A DNA stretch of 64,000 bases, from the NCBI RefSeq assembly GCF_030407455.1, contig NZ_JASDDJ010000004.1, positions 1 through 64,000 of the forward strand, written 5' to 3'. This document shows, piece after piece, positions 18,700-28,276 of the stretch. The notes under the pieces were generated by a model. That model was given only the letters and a program-made list of their open reading frames with translations. It did not search any database and had not been told where the DNA came from. The stretch is from Psychrobacter sp. 5A.1. Its GTDB lineage: Bacteria > Pseudomonadota > Gammaproteobacteria > Pseudomonadales > Moraxellaceae. Both the position numbers and the translations under genes were made by a program. Numbering within the stretch: position 1 is the stretch's first letter; every line of letters starts with the position of its first letter.

Positions 18700-19902
18700 T
18701 TAGCCAGCTAAATCGTTCATATTGACGATTGGCAGCATGACCGCCATCACGATAACCATCACCACCATGCCCATCAGCACCAGCATCAATGGCTCAAGTA
18801 ATGACAGCAAAGTACTGATAAAATTGGTTGCTTCCGCTTCCTGCATGTTGGCAGCACGGCTGAGCATGTTTTCAAGCTCGCCTGAGTTTTCACCACTTTT
18901 AATCATTTGCACCATCATCGGTGGAAAATAAGTAGACTTTTCTAGTTGGCTAGACAAACTAGAGCCTTCCGTGACCCTATCGGCAGCGGTGATAATGGTT
19001 TTTTGAATATGTAAATTGGTCGCTACTGCAGCACCAATATGTAGTGCCTCAATCAACGGCACTCCTGAGCGTACTAGTATCGCAAGGGTACTGGCAAAAC
19101 GTGCAGCATTCAGCCCTTTGGATAATCGGGCTAGTATCGGTAGTCTAAGCACCACGCTATCAATCGCCAATTTACCTGCTTGCGTTTGGGCGAAACGATA
19201 GAATAACAGTGCCGTCCCTGCCAATACCAACAGCATCAACCACCACCACTGAGTAATGATATTCGATAGCGTGAGGACGATCTGGGTAATCAGAGGTAGC
19301 GCTTGCTCAGACTGCTCAAAGACTTTGACAATTTTGGGCACCACAAAGCTCATTAGCCCCATAATCACACCAATCGCCATCACCATAAGGACAATCGGAT
19401 AGACCATTGCCCCTTGGATTTTCTTTTGGAGGGCAAATCGGTTTTCGGTATAGTCTGCTAGCTGATTGAGGATAAGGTCAAGATGACCAGATTTTTCGCC
19501 TGCCGCAATCGTAGCGATATATAACGGTGGAAAGCTAGCGGCTTGTTGTAGCGCACGCGCTAAGCTCAGTCCTTCTAAGACATGTGAGCGTACCGCAAGC
19601 ATCAGCGATTTAATATGAGTCTTTGGCGATTGTTTGGCGACCGCTGCCAAGGTTTCTTCGAGTGGGATACCCGCTGCCAGTAATACAGATAACTGACGTG
19701 TCAACAATGCCAACTCGTATGCAGACGGTTTTTTGTAGCGGTTTTTGCTCTGACTCTGCCGGTCATTGACAGGATGGACTTCAACGGGTGTCCATTGCTT
19801 ATCACGCAGCTGCTGGCGAACCTGCCGCGCAGAATCCCCTTCTAGCAAGCCTTTTTGGACACCACCGTGGTCATCAAGCGCTTTAAAATGATAAGCAGGC
19901 AT
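18700..19902 (-). CDS. gspF: Type II secretion inner-membrane protein GspF
   Basis: A 400-residue inner-membrane platform protein of the type II secretion system. It starts MPAYHFKALDDHGG like other GspF proteins and has two repeated T2SSF domains: residues about 70-190 (LTRQLSVLLAAGIPLEETL) and 270-395 (FASTLAILVRSGVPLIEAL). Three membrane helices are visible, the last at the C-terminus (LMLVLMGMVVMVIVMAVMLP). It works with the ATPase GspE, found at 26.7 kb. Split loci are usual in Moraxellaceae. Confidence 0.93.
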   Translation of the reverse strand: MPAYHFKALDDHGGVQKGLLEGDSARQVRQQLRDKQWTPVEVHPVNDRQSQSKNRYKKPSAYELALLTRQLSVLLAAGIPLEETLAAVAKQSPKTHIKSLMLAVRSHVLEGLSLARALQQAASFPPLYIATIAAGEKSGHLDLILNQLADYTENRFALQKKIQGAMVYPIVLMVMAIGVIMGLMSFVVPKIVKVFEQSEQALPLITQIVLTLSNIITQWWWLMLLVLAGTALLFYRFAQTQAGKLAIDSVVLRLPILARLSKGLNAARFASTLAILVRSGVPLIEALHIGAAVATNLHIQKTIITAADRVTEGSSLSSQLEKSTYFPPMMVQMIKSGENSGELENMLSRAANMQEAEATNFISTLLSLLEPLMLVLMGMVVMVIVMAVMLPIVNMNDLAG

Positions 19903-19971
19903 AGCAGCAGATATCCTAAGAAACTCACAGATAGATAATTATAGTTTATGGCTTAACAAAAGGGTCAGCAC

Positions 19972-21033
19972 TTAAAAAAGCGGTGTCGAGTCATTACTAT
20001 CAGGCATCAAGCCTTGTAATAATAAGACATCCAAATGCTGCTGCTGTAGTTTTTTATCAAAATCATTAACTTCCGCAATCAGCATTCTCTCAATACGTTT
20101 ATCACTGGCAAAAACGCTCAATCGCGCACAGATAACGGCCAGCTGATAGATGCGTTTTTTGCAATAACCATCTAAACCCTGTAATAGCCGGACCATATGC
20201 GGGGTTTCAAGGCTAGCATAATCATAGTCAGCGACTACTTGCTGCCCAAGTGCTGTGACGCCATAGCTTATCGACAGGTGCGCACAATAATAACAACTGA
20301 ATAAATAGCCAACCACATGGCCGATGTAATAGCCTCGATCATAGGTAAAACTACTCACACCAAAGTGACCAAGTACGTAGCTGTTGAGACTGCCTTGATC
20401 ACGAATTGGCTTGCCGTGTTTTAGCTTACCCACTGTAGCAAAGCATAGCGGGTTTCGCCCATCTTGAGTAGTAAGCTGCCAACCAGCTGGCTGCTGCGCT
20501 GGCATATGACGCACGATATCTGCAATAACATCATCAACCACATGCAGCTGATGCCAGAGTCTTTCAAGCGTATCAACATCCATCAGCCCGCGCTTATCGA
20601 GCTGCTGAGCGAGTAAGTATTGCTGATATTCTGCGAATTGCAGCTTGAGGGTTTGTACTAAATAAGTGGGACGCGTATTGGCCGACGCCATGTATAACAA
20701 TCGAGTGCGTTCATGTTGAGTATGATAAAGCGCAACACGCTGTGCAGCAATACTTGATTCTTGCGCCGCAGTTTTTGCAGTGGCTGTAAGTGTATCAGAC
20801 GACTCCGCTGCGATGGCTTCCGTGGCGGTTTCATTGGCATCTGACAAGGTAAACATCGTCAGTAATGCCGCTTTGTCAGGTGTCGCTACTATAGTATCTT
20901 TCGGCGCAGTTTTGCCGACATGCGAGTGATCTATAGCAGTGTTTTTATTAACATTACTTTCTTTTTTAGCAGTGGCAGTAGCGTCTTGTCGGCTATTGCT
21001 TCCCGCACTTAGCTTTGCGGTCGGTTCAGTCAT
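19972..21033 (-). CDS. Unrecognised 353-residue protein
   Basis: I do not recognise a family. The first 115 residues are low-complexity, Ala/Thr/Ser-rich and probably disordered. The remaining 240 residues look folded and largely helical, with TYLVQTLKLQFAEYQQYLLAQQLDKRG, a Cys-bearing patch FSCYYCAH, and a C-terminal helical part rich in Leu and Gln. There is no signal peptide and no clear membrane segment. It lies 69 bases upstream of gspF on the same strand and may share its transcript. The tRNA cluster lies upstream. Base use is like that of its neighbours. Confidence 0.6.
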   Translation of the reverse strand: MTEPTAKLSAGSNSRQDATATAKKESNVNKNTAIDHSHVGKTAPKDTIVATPDKAALLTMFTLSDANETATEAIAAESSDTLTATAKTAAQESSIAAQRVALYHTQHERTRLLYMASANTRPTYLVQTLKLQFAEYQQYLLAQQLDKRGLMDVDTLERLWHQLHVVDDVIADIVRHMPAQQPAGWQLTTQDGRNPLCFATVGKLKHGKPIRDQGSLNSYVLGHFGVSSFTYDRGYYIGHVVGYLFSCYYCAHLSISYGVTALGQQVVADYDYASLETPHMVRLLQGLDGYCKKRIYQLAVICARLSVFASDKRIERMLIAEVNDFDKKLQQQHLDVLLLQGLMPDSNDSTPLF

Positions 21034-21253
21034 AACATACCATCAGCAGCGAAAATAAACATCGTCTAGATCCTTTTATATATCTATCATACAAGGACGT
21101 ATCACGCGCTAAAAAACAAACGCTTCTACCTCGACGACTCATCAACCCATAGTACCTGAACACAGACTCGTTGTCAGCTGTACTTAACTAAAATAGCGTG
21201 AGCAGAGAGTTTGACATCTTGCTCCTATAGATAATGGTTATTCACAAAGCAAA

Positions 21254-21292
21254 AAAAGCGCTAAGGATACATGGGTAACCTTAACGCTTTTC
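21254..21292 (-). terminator. Terminator downstream of tRNA cluster
   Basis: Minus strand: GCGTTAAGG, a loop of 12 bases, CCTTAGCGC, then seven T. Second of two terminators after tRNA-His. Confidence 0.75.
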
Positions 21293-21333
21293 GTTTCATA
21301 AGAATAATGCAAACAATGAAAATCAAACAGGCA

Positions 21334-21357
21334 TAAAAAAACGCCATCAAGGGCGAG
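21334..21357 (-). terminator. Terminator proximal to tRNA-His
   Basis: Minus strand: CGCCCTTGATGGCG followed by seven T. The stem is short, but position and T tract fit the end of the tRNA transcript. Confidence 0.55.
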
Positions 21358-21421
21358 TGCTATTACTTATATAAGTTTTACATTAAGAAAGGATATATGC
21401 AGAGGTCATACAGAAAAAATA

Positions 21422-21498
21422 TGGGGCGACTGATGGGACTCGAACCCACGACAACCGAGATCACAACCCGGGGCTCTACCAACTGAGCTACAACCGCC
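21422..21498 (-). tRNA. tRNA-His (GTG)
   Basis: A 77-base cloverleaf with encoded CCA. The anticodon loop TTGTGAT reads GTG. The extra 5' G (G-1) opposite discriminator C73 is the hallmark of tRNA-His. T-loop GTTCGAGTC present. Confidence 0.97.
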
Positions 21499-21538
21499 AT
21501 AACTATTGCCAAAGAATAGGCAAGATTTGCAGGCTAAA

Positions 21539-21615
21539 TGGTGCGCCTGGCAGGATTCGAACCTGCGGCCACCTCCTTAGAAGGGAGATGCTCTATCCAG
21601 CTGAGCTACAGGCGC
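21539..21615 (-). tRNA. tRNA-Arg (TCT)
   Basis: A 77-base cloverleaf with encoded CCA; anticodon loop CTTCTAA gives TCT. T-loop GTTCGAATC. It lies 40 bases upstream of tRNA-His on the same strand. Confidence 0.97.
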
Positions 21616-21723
21616 TCTTAGAGGACTTTTATATATTAAAACCAGTTTACAATATAATTTTTATTATATCAAAAACCAAACTATTATACATAAAAAAAAG
21701 CCTGTAAGGCTCTTAAAAATAGA

Positions 21724-21800
<77 letters not shown>

Positions 21801-22034
21801 AAAATTTCTATTATCACGATAGTTTGTTGCTTAACTTGTTATCAGAAATACTGCTAACTCGTTAATGTTCCTCGCTATCGAGGTGCACATATTAAGCGGA
21901 AACGGTGGTAGTGTCAACACTTATTTTTGATTAATTTAAAAAATTTCTAAATTATTTCAAAAACACCTACTTTTCATCAAAACAGCTTAAACAAAAAGTC
22001 TTTCCTACGACGGCGCTAACCATCGATAGCGCCA

Positions 22035-23525
22035 TTATACTCGATTCAAGGCCGAACACAAGCGCTCGTTTATCGTTCCAGTAAAGACATTAAATGGTAT
22101 GAGCCATAACTGAGCAGAATTCATATTATTATCAATATCTTGACCATTCAGAGACCGTTGACTAAGTGCTATCGGTTGTCTCTCATCACCTTGTACAGGA
22201 TAAACCAACCAGACTTGCTCTGCTTGGTAAGCCTGTGCATAGCTGGTCAATTGATAAGCGTCGCTTGCACTAATAGCAGCGGCATGCGGTAAATATTTCC
22301 ATTTAATATCGATGACATGGCTGTAGCGACCTTTTGCTTTGGTTTCAATAACCACAGTATCTTTCTGATTTTGGCCACTATCATCAGCAGCAGTTTTATA
22401 TATCAGCAAGTCAGGTCGTATAGATAAGCATGCTTGTCCTGCGGCATCGTTTAGCCAGACACGTTGGGTCTGATAAAAAGGACGGTAATTGTCGCTTAAT
22501 TGCTGAAACATCGACGCGATACGCTGACTTGCCCATTGCTCAAAAGCTTGATTCATATCAATCAGCAAACACAGTCTCAGCTGAGAGGGCGTTTGGTTGG
22601 CTGGAGCAATGCCATTACCTGTCGCAGTGTCTGTCTGTTTTAATAACCAGTATGCCAAATCTACTAACTGCTGCGCGGCATGTAATTTTTGCTTTTGAAG
22701 CGGCTGAGCATCTAGCTGGCGTTTTGCTTGAGCATAGATGAGCTCTAGCTGCGGCAGCTCACGATGAGTCAGCATAGATAGCGGCTGCCATGGCTGAAAT
22801 AGGTGCGAAAACGTCGATTTGGACAATAAAGGCGTCAAGTACACCAATGCACTTTTAATCAACCGATTGGCCAACATGTCATGACTCAACAAACTGCTTT
22901 CACAGACGAATTTATGCGGTTGCGTATTGTTCTGGCGTAGCTGCTCTTTAATGAGCAATCGCCCCTGTAAGGCTGTCTGGTTGTTGATTTGCGTCTGATA
23001 GTGTTTGGTTGGTTGATAATACATCAAGCGCTGTAAAAACTGTGTGATGAGCCAGTCTGATAGAGGCAGCACTTCTAGCGGTAAAGGCACTGACTTCGAG
23101 CTGAATTGACCGACGTTTTTTGTATTGGGCAGTTTATTTTTTTTAGGTGTATCAAGGCGCGCCAAATCCAATAGCATGCCTTGCACCCAGTAACGGGTTT
23201 GGACGATATCGTTATTCTGAGTAGATTTATTCAGCTTTGGCAATAGCTCAAGCGTCGTGCCACTAGGCAGTAGAATAATCCCGATATAATGGCCGACCTT
23301 AAGTTGCCACTGGCCTTGCTTACGCTTGATCGTAAATACGGCAAGCTCTTGTGCCAGCAGCCAATCGAAGTCAGACGCATGCAAAAAATCATGCACGGTC
23401 AGACGCTGATGCTCAAACACTGTGATGACATTTGCCATGGCGATATTACCGTCAGGTCTACGATTCTGAAGGCTATCTGCACTAATACACTGAGCGTTAG
23501 TGTAATGTCGATTATTGGTGATCAC
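22035..23525 (-). CDS. mcrC: McrC-type nuclease subunit of an McrBC system
   Basis: The endonuclease partner of the McrB motor. The N-terminal part has ITVFEHQRLTVHDF and GIILLPSGTTLELLPKL. The C-terminal PD-(D/E)xK nuclease shows RPDLLIY, VIETKAKG and HVIDIKWKYL. At 496 residues it is about 150 longer than E. coli McrC, mostly in the middle (residues 120-330). The GTG start at 23525 has a good ribosome site (GGTGG, seven bases upstream) and follows mcrB by 15 bases. An ATG 29 codons later is the alternative. Confidence 0.85.
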   Translation of the reverse strand: MITNNRHYTNAQCISADSLQNRRPDGNIAMANVITVFEHQRLTVHDFLHASDFDWLLAQELAVFTIKRKQGQWQLKVGHYIGIILLPSGTTLELLPKLNKSTQNNDIVQTRYWVQGMLLDLARLDTPKKNKLPNTKNVGQFSSKSVPLPLEVLPLSDWLITQFLQRLMYYQPTKHYQTQINNQTALQGRLLIKEQLRQNNTQPHKFVCESSLLSHDMLANRLIKSALVYLTPLLSKSTFSHLFQPWQPLSMLTHRELPQLELIYAQAKRQLDAQPLQKQKLHAAQQLVDLAYWLLKQTDTATGNGIAPANQTPSQLRLCLLIDMNQAFEQWASQRIASMFQQLSDNYRPFYQTQRVWLNDAAGQACLSIRPDLLIYKTAADDSGQNQKDTVVIETKAKGRYSHVIDIKWKYLPHAAAISASDAYQLTSYAQAYQAEQVWLVYPVQGDERQPIALSQRSLNGQDIDNNMNSAQLWLIPFNVFTGTINERLCSALNRV

Positions 23526-23540
23526 TAATCAGCCACCTTG

Positions 23541-25046
23541 CTAATATAAACGCTGGTAGAGCACGGCGTTATTAAACTCACCGCTATTGGCAATAAGATC
23601 TGCATTGATAGTATAACTGCCCATGTTCATGGATTGGCTGAGAAAAGAACCCTGCCCTGCAAACATTGAATGTTGAGCAGAGCCATTGTTTTGATTATCC
23701 ATCGAATGAGGCAAGCCGTCATTTATCAGCGCTTGACTGTCCTGTATAAACTGCTTGTTTGTCGGCTGCTGGTCATCCCCAAAAATATACTGTAAGACAG
23801 CAACTTGGCCGCCCGCTGCCTGAGCCAACTGCGGGATGATTTGTTCGATGAGCGCTGTTTGCAATTGCTCTAATCGACTGACTGTGAACAAAAACGCATG
23901 GCCTAACTGCGCTTCTACTCCGAGCGTCTGTGCGATACGCCTGTTCAGGCCACTTAGCAATTTACTCAAGTCTATCGTAGCAGCTTCTGAACGGTCAGTC
24001 GCGCTGGTGTTATCATCGCTGCTGTCACTACTGGCATCAACAATAATTGACAATAAATCAGGCTGTGGCGGACAATCAATAAAGCGAAAACGTCGACGTA
24101 ACGCCATATCAAGTGGCGCTAAAGAGTGATCTTGGGTATTCATAGTGGCATAGATATCAACGTTGGCGGGAACACTAAAAGCACGCCCAGAATACGCCAA
24201 ATTTACTGTCATAGCATTCGGCTTGCCCGCACGTTTATCAGGCTCAATCAAACTAAGAAGCTCACCAAACACCCGTGAGACATTGGCACGGTTAATTTCA
24301 TCAATCAGCATGGCATAACGCTGCTGAGGGTCACGGGCGGCACGTTGGCATAGCTTTAAAAACGCTCCATCTTGCACCGCGTAACTCATTTGAGTTTGAT
24401 TAGAAGGGCTGTTATTTGCTTGTGCAGCACCACTCATGACAGGCCGTATACCTTCTACAAACTCTTCATAACCATAGGCTTGATGGAAGCTCACCATACT
24501 AAAACGCTGTTGACCAAGCATTTGATTGTGATGGTGTTGGTTGTCATGCTGCGCCTGCTGAAACTCTGCTAATTCCTGCGACAAGTCTTGTAGTAGCCCC
24601 ATACTCTCAGGCAATAAATACCATGCCCCACTATTGTCTTTATCAAAATAAGCTTGGCTAGCGCGGTTTTTATAGCTGACTGTTTCTGATGTGATGGAAC
24701 AATGCATTTGCAGTACAGACCAAGCCGTATTGCTTAAGTTTTTTTCTCGATCATTTTGCGTTGCTTTTTTGGTAAAAAACTCATGGTTAACTAGCTCTGG
24801 CACTTTGACCAAGTCTTGCTTTTTTGATTGAAAATCTAAAAATATCAAGCATACAACCTCACGCCAACTCAAACCTTGCAACAGCTGTCCTAATAAATCT
24901 TCATCGTCCATTTTGGGCAGATGATCGGTATATTGCTTCGCGATTTGTAGCAAGCGATAGGTTTTACCCGTACCAGCAACGCCTGTATAAATAAGATTGG
25001 TCGGTTCGTGAGTAGACATATCAGGCATAGCGTCATCCAGCATCAA
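23541..25046 (-). CDS. mcrB: McrB-type AAA+ GTPase without the DNA-binding domain
   Basis: A 501-residue AAA+ protein. Walker A GVAGTGKT is only about 20 residues from the start, Walker B is MLIDEINRAN, then MNTQDHSLAPLDMALRRRFRF holds sensor and arginine-finger residues. The AAA+ core matches McrB, the GTP-driven translocase of modification-dependent restriction. The usual N-terminal modified-cytosine-binding domain (about 160 residues) is absent, and no ORF upstream supplies it. Two inserts rich in Gln and Asn lie at residues about 140-200 and near the C-terminus. ATG at 25019 is an alternative start. Possibly a defence system with recognition built into McrC. Confidence 0.85.
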   Translation of the reverse strand: MMLDDAMPDMSTHEPTNLIYTGVAGTGKTYRLLQIAKQYTDHLPKMDDEDLLGQLLQGLSWREVVCLIFLDFQSKKQDLVKVPELVNHEFFTKKATQNDREKNLSNTAWSVLQMHCSITSETVSYKNRASQAYFDKDNSGAWYLLPESMGLLQDLSQELAEFQQAQHDNQHHHNQMLGQQRFSMVSFHQAYGYEEFVEGIRPVMSGAAQANNSPSNQTQMSYAVQDGAFLKLCQRAARDPQQRYAMLIDEINRANVSRVFGELLSLIEPDKRAGKPNAMTVNLAYSGRAFSVPANVDIYATMNTQDHSLAPLDMALRRRFRFIDCPPQPDLLSIIVDASSDSSDDNTSATDRSEAATIDLSKLLSGLNRRIAQTLGVEAQLGHAFLFTVSRLEQLQTALIEQIIPQLAQAAGGQVAVLQYIFGDDQQPTNKQFIQDSQALINDGLPHSMDNQNNGSAQHSMFAGQGSFLSQSMNMGSYTINADLIANSGEFNNAVLYQRLY

Positions 25047-25068
25047 AAAATTTATAAAATAAAACGTA

Positions 25069-25080
25069 TAGGGTCTGTTG
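25069..25080. repeat. Solo MITE family-2 end
   Basis: TAGGGTCTGTTG matches the tip of the family-2 inverted repeat (14434) but no partner end is found nearby. Probably a remnant. Confidence 0.35.
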
Positions 25081-25307
25081 GTAATAGCAGTTCATACTTG
25101 TTAATGAAATCATGTAATGACATAGCCCAGCAACATAATTACGCTACTATTGTTTTGTAAGCGCAGCAGTTCATGCTAATAATACTAGGAAGGCGATGGT
25201 TAATGTACCATAGTGTTGATGGCAACTTTCATCATACACAACTTTTGTCGCTATCATAAAATCATGCCAAGAATGTCTTTCAACCCATATACATTAAGGA
25301 ACTTTGT

Positions 25308-26045
25308 ATGTCAGGATTATTAAAAAAACTACCCGCCAAGCTGACCAATAAGCTGCCAGCCAAAGTATCTGACAGTACAAGATCACCCGTTGAAAAGCCC
25401 AGTAGTACCCTAAAACCCATCAGCAATCAATTTACTAAATTACTATCAGTCACCAAGTATCTACCAGCGGGCGCACGCTCAAGTATTCTGTCCAAAGCCT
25501 TTGGCAAGGTCGTCCCATATGTCGGCACAACGGGCATCTATTATGAAACGGTAGAACCAAATCAAGTCGTCGTCAGTCTCAACAATAATAAAGCCGTCCA
25601 AAACCACATTGGTTCTATTCATGCGGTTGCCATCACCTTGCTGGCCGAAACGGCAACTGGTTTTATTTTGGGTTTGAACCTGCCTTCTGATCGCATTCTA
25701 CTGATTAAGTCTTACTCGGTGAATTTCCATCGCCCCATCAAAAAAGGTCAAATTGCCGCTGTGGCAAGCCTGTCTGATGAGCAACGTTTAGATATCTTAA
25801 ACACCCCAAAAGGTGAAATGATTATCCCTTGTGTCATCAATGATCGTGAATCTGACAGTGATCGCGACCCAATTGTGGTTGAAATGACATGGGCATGGAT
25901 ACCAAAAGCGGAGCTAGAAGCACGCCGCCAAGGTAAAGCGACTGAAAAAATGGCAGAAATTGAAACCGAAAATGAGACAGAAGCCGAAGCAACCGTCGCA
26001 GAAAGTGATGAGCCATCTACTCAAAATAATAGTGATGATAAGTAG
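25308..26045 (+). CDS. Hotdog-fold (DUF4442-like) thioesterase family protein
   Basis: A 245-residue cytosolic protein. Residues about 50-205 resemble the DUF4442/PaaI-type hotdog fold, with a central helix region GSIHAVAITLLAETATG and strands LIKSYSVNFHRPIKKGQIAAVASL. The N-terminal 40 residues are basic with KLPAK repeats, and the C-terminal 40 are strongly acidic and probably disordered. Substrate unknown; acyl-CoA thioesterase activity is a family-based guess. The TAG stop is part of a MITE starting at 26043, so the present C-terminus was probably set by that insertion. Confidence 0.7.
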   Translation: MSGLLKKLPAKLTNKLPAKVSDSTRSPVEKPSSTLKPISNQFTKLLSVTKYLPAGARSSILSKAFGKVVPYVGTTGIYYETVEPNQVVVSLNNNKAVQNHIGSIHAVAITLLAETATGFILGLNLPSDRILLIKSYSVNFHRPIKKGQIAAVASLSDEQRLDILNTPKGEMIIPCVINDRESDSDRDPIVVEMTWAWIPKAELEARRQGKATEKMAEIETENETEAEATVAESDEPSTQNNSDDK

Positions 26046-26108
26046 GGCGCGTTGAACATTCGACCATGGCACTGACAGGGACTATTTGTGAAGATTCAAC
26101 ACGCCCCA
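26043..26108. mobile_element. 66-bp miniature element (family 3), copy 1
   Basis: It begins TAGGGCGCGTTGAACATTC and ends GATTCAACACGCCCCA. The middle, CGACCATGGCACTGACAG, is shared with the copy at 44036. Its first three bases form the stop codon of the preceding gene. Confidence 0.75.
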
Positions 26109-26152
26109 GTTAATAAAAAATTGATAACAAACAAATCCAATGAGGAAACAGC

Positions 26153-26626
26153 ATGTCCAAACTCAGTACCGGCCTGTCTACCTTTGCGCTCGTTGCTTTG
26201 TGCTCATTAGGTTTTGCTAATAGCGCTAATGCCAATACGACGACGGCTGTCAGTATTGCTAAATCTGGACCTGTTTTCTTGGGTGATGGCGGTACTTATC
26301 CTTTTTCAGAAGCCGTACGTGTGGGCAATATATTGTATATGTCAGGGCAAATTGGCTTTAAAGAGGGCAAATTAGTCAAAGGCGGCATCAAAGCGGAAAC
26401 CAAGCAAGTGCTAGATAATATCCATAGCACGCTATTAAAGTACGGCTACCGACAGGCTGATATCGTCAAATGTATGGTCATGCTGACTGATATGGATGAT
26501 TTCGATGATTTTAATACCGTCTACAAAGCAGAGCTGACGAAGCCTTACCCTGCACGATCCGCTTTTGGCGTATCAGAACTGGCCGCTGGAGCCAGCGTTG
26601 AGATTGAATGTATGGCTGCCAAATAA
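26153..26626 (+). CDS. Exported RidA/YjgF-family protein
   Basis: A 157-residue protein with a clear signal peptide (ALVALCSLGFANSANA), then a complete RidA domain: FSEAVRVGNILYMSGQIG, NIHSTLLKYGYRQADIVKCMVML, and PYPARSAFGVSELAAGASVEIECMA, including the Arg and Glu that bind imine/enamine intermediates in RidA. Cytosolic RidA deaminates reactive enamines; the periplasmic subgroup has no settled function. Single gene with its own terminator. Confidence 0.87.
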   Translation: MSKLSTGLSTFALVALCSLGFANSANANTTTAVSIAKSGPVFLGDGGTYPFSEAVRVGNILYMSGQIGFKEGKLVKGGIKAETKQVLDNIHSTLLKYGYRQADIVKCMVMLTDMDDFDDFNTVYKAELTKPYPARSAFGVSELAAGASVEIECMAAK

Positions 26627-26660
26627 TAGCGGCTGAAAGCTCTAAAGCTTCAAAATCAGA

Positions 26661-26692
26661 AAATAACTGGCAGCTCACGCCAGTTATTTTTT
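26661..26692. terminator. Bidirectional terminator between ridA-like gene and gspE
   Basis: ATAACTGGC and GCCAGTTAT are perfectly inverted around a seven-base loop, with T6 to the right and A residues to the left. It can serve both the + gene ending at 26626 and minus-strand gspE ending at 26723. Confidence 0.85.
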
Positions 26693-26722
26693 GTCTGTTA
26701 TACCGATATTTTTTTCAAGTCT

Positions 26723-28276
26723 TTATACCAGTATCGTGTCGTCAGTTAAGGCGCTTTCCTTCGTCACTCGTAGCACCTCCTCTAATGTCGTCCGTCCTTC
26801 TATCACCTTACGCAAACCATCCGCGCGTATCGATGGTGTCTGTTGGCGTGCATATTCTTCTAGTTCATACTCTGCGGTATTGCTATGAATCATACGGCGC
26901 AACGTGTCATCGACTGGTACGACTTCATAGATGGCGGTACGGCCTTTAAAACCCGACTGATTACACTTATCACAGCCCACTGGCTTGGGCAGACGAATCG
27001 AATCATTTACTATAGGTTCAGCATTATTTTTTAACCCTGACCCAATCCCAATTTCGGTAAACAGCTTTGCTTGCTCAGTATCGGCAGCCTGCCAAGCATG
27101 ACAATGTGAACACAAGGTACGCACCAAGCGCTGCGCTACCACGCCAATGAGCGACGACGATAACAGAAAAGGCTCAACACCCATATCCTGCAAGCGAGTG
27201 ACCGCGCCAATGGCGGTGTTGGTATGCAGTGTTGATAATACCAAATGCCCTGTCAAAGATGCCTGTACAGCAATCTCGGCCGTCTCTAAATCACGAATTT
27301 CACCAACCATCACCACGTCAGGATCTTGGCGCAACATCGCTCGCAAGCTTTTAGCAAACGTCATATCTACCTTATTATTGACCTGCGTCTGCCCGATACC
27401 ATCAAGCTGAAACTCAATCGGATCTTCAGCAGTCAAAATGTTGCGGGTTTGGTCATTCAAGTCGGTCAATGCAGAATATAGCGTGGTGGTTTTACCCGAG
27501 CCAGTCGGCCCTGTCACCAAAATAATGCCATGCGGACGATGGATTAAGCGCTTTAGCTCAGTATAGTCATTATCAGACAGCCCCAAATACGTCATATTAA
27601 GGCGACCAGCTTGCTTATCTAGTAGACGCATCACCACGCGCTCACCAAAGCTCGATGGTAAAGTAGATACGCGCACATCAACTTCTCGCCCTGCCAGTCT
27701 TAAGCTGATACGACCATCTTGCGGCACCCGCTTTTCGGCGATGTCTAATTTAGCCATTACCTTAATACGTGAGACTAATAATGGCGCCAGTTGGCGTTTT
27801 GGCGTGATGATTTCCTTTAGCTCACCATCAACTCGGAAACGGACAACCAAGCGCTTTTCAAAGGTTTCAATATGAATATCTGAGGCACTTAAGCGAATGG
27901 CTTCGGACAATAATGCGTTGATCAGGCGAATAATAGGCGCATCGTCTTGTTGATCCATCAAATCTTCAGTTTCAGGGACGCTATCTGCCAAACTATCCAG
28001 ATCAGGGTGGTCTTCCAGTCCAGCAGCGATATGCTGTGACTCTCCTGTATTGCCCGCATAGGCGGCGTTCATTCGTCGTTCGAACTCATCCGAGCTGATA
28101 CTTTCGTAAGTGGGTACACCGCGGCTGCCCTGCTGCTGTAAAAACCGTACCGCCTCATTAATCGCTGACAATGGTGTCGCTTTTGTTAGCACCAACGTCG
28201 GAGGCAATTCAGGATCAATGGCAGGTATGGCCAAAATCTGATGGCGTTTCGCAAAGCTGTATGGCAACTGCATCAT
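26723..28276 (-). CDS. gspE: Type II secretion ATPase GspE
   Basis: The hexameric cytosolic ATPase of the type II secretion system, about 517 residues. The N1/N2 domain runs to about residue 125. The NTPase has Walker A GPTGSGKTTTLY near residue 260, an Asp box ILTAEDPIEF, Walker B DPDVVMVGEIRD, and a His box STLHTN. The zinc-binding CxxC pair occurs as CSHC and CDKC. Start taken at the ATG at 28276; an earlier frame start would add a hydrophobic stretch unlike GspE. It lies 7 kb from gspF/gspG, the split usual in Moraxellaceae. Confidence 0.93.
   Translation of the reverse strand: MMQLPYSFAKRHQILAIPAIDPELPPTLVLTKATPLSAINEAVRFLQQQGSRGVPTYESISSDEFERRMNAAYAGNTGESQHIAAGLEDHPDLDSLADSVPETEDLMDQQDDAPIIRLINALLSEAIRLSASDIHIETFEKRLVVRFRVDGELKEIITPKRQLAPLLVSRIKVMAKLDIAEKRVPQDGRISLRLAGREVDVRVSTLPSSFGERVVMRLLDKQAGRLNMTYLGLSDNDYTELKRLIHRPHGIILVTGPTGSGKTTTLYSALTDLNDQTRNILTAEDPIEFQLDGIGQTQVNNKVDMTFAKSLRAMLRQDPDVVMVGEIRDLETAEIAVQASLTGHLVLSTLHTNTAIGAVTRLQDMGVEPFLLSSSLIGVVAQRLVRTLCSHCHAWQAADTEQAKLFTEIGIGSGLKNNAEPIVNDSIRLPKPVGCDKCNQSGFKGRTAIYEVVPVDDTLRRMIHSNTAEYELEEYARQQTPSIRADGLRKVIEGRTTLEEVLRVTKESALTDDTILV

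Larger units (their letters stand above)
21034..21421. other. Intergenic region downstream of the tRNA cluster
   Basis: No gene is seen in 388 bases. It holds two intrinsic terminators facing the minus strand and presumably the promoter of the unrecognised gene. Confidence 0.6.
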
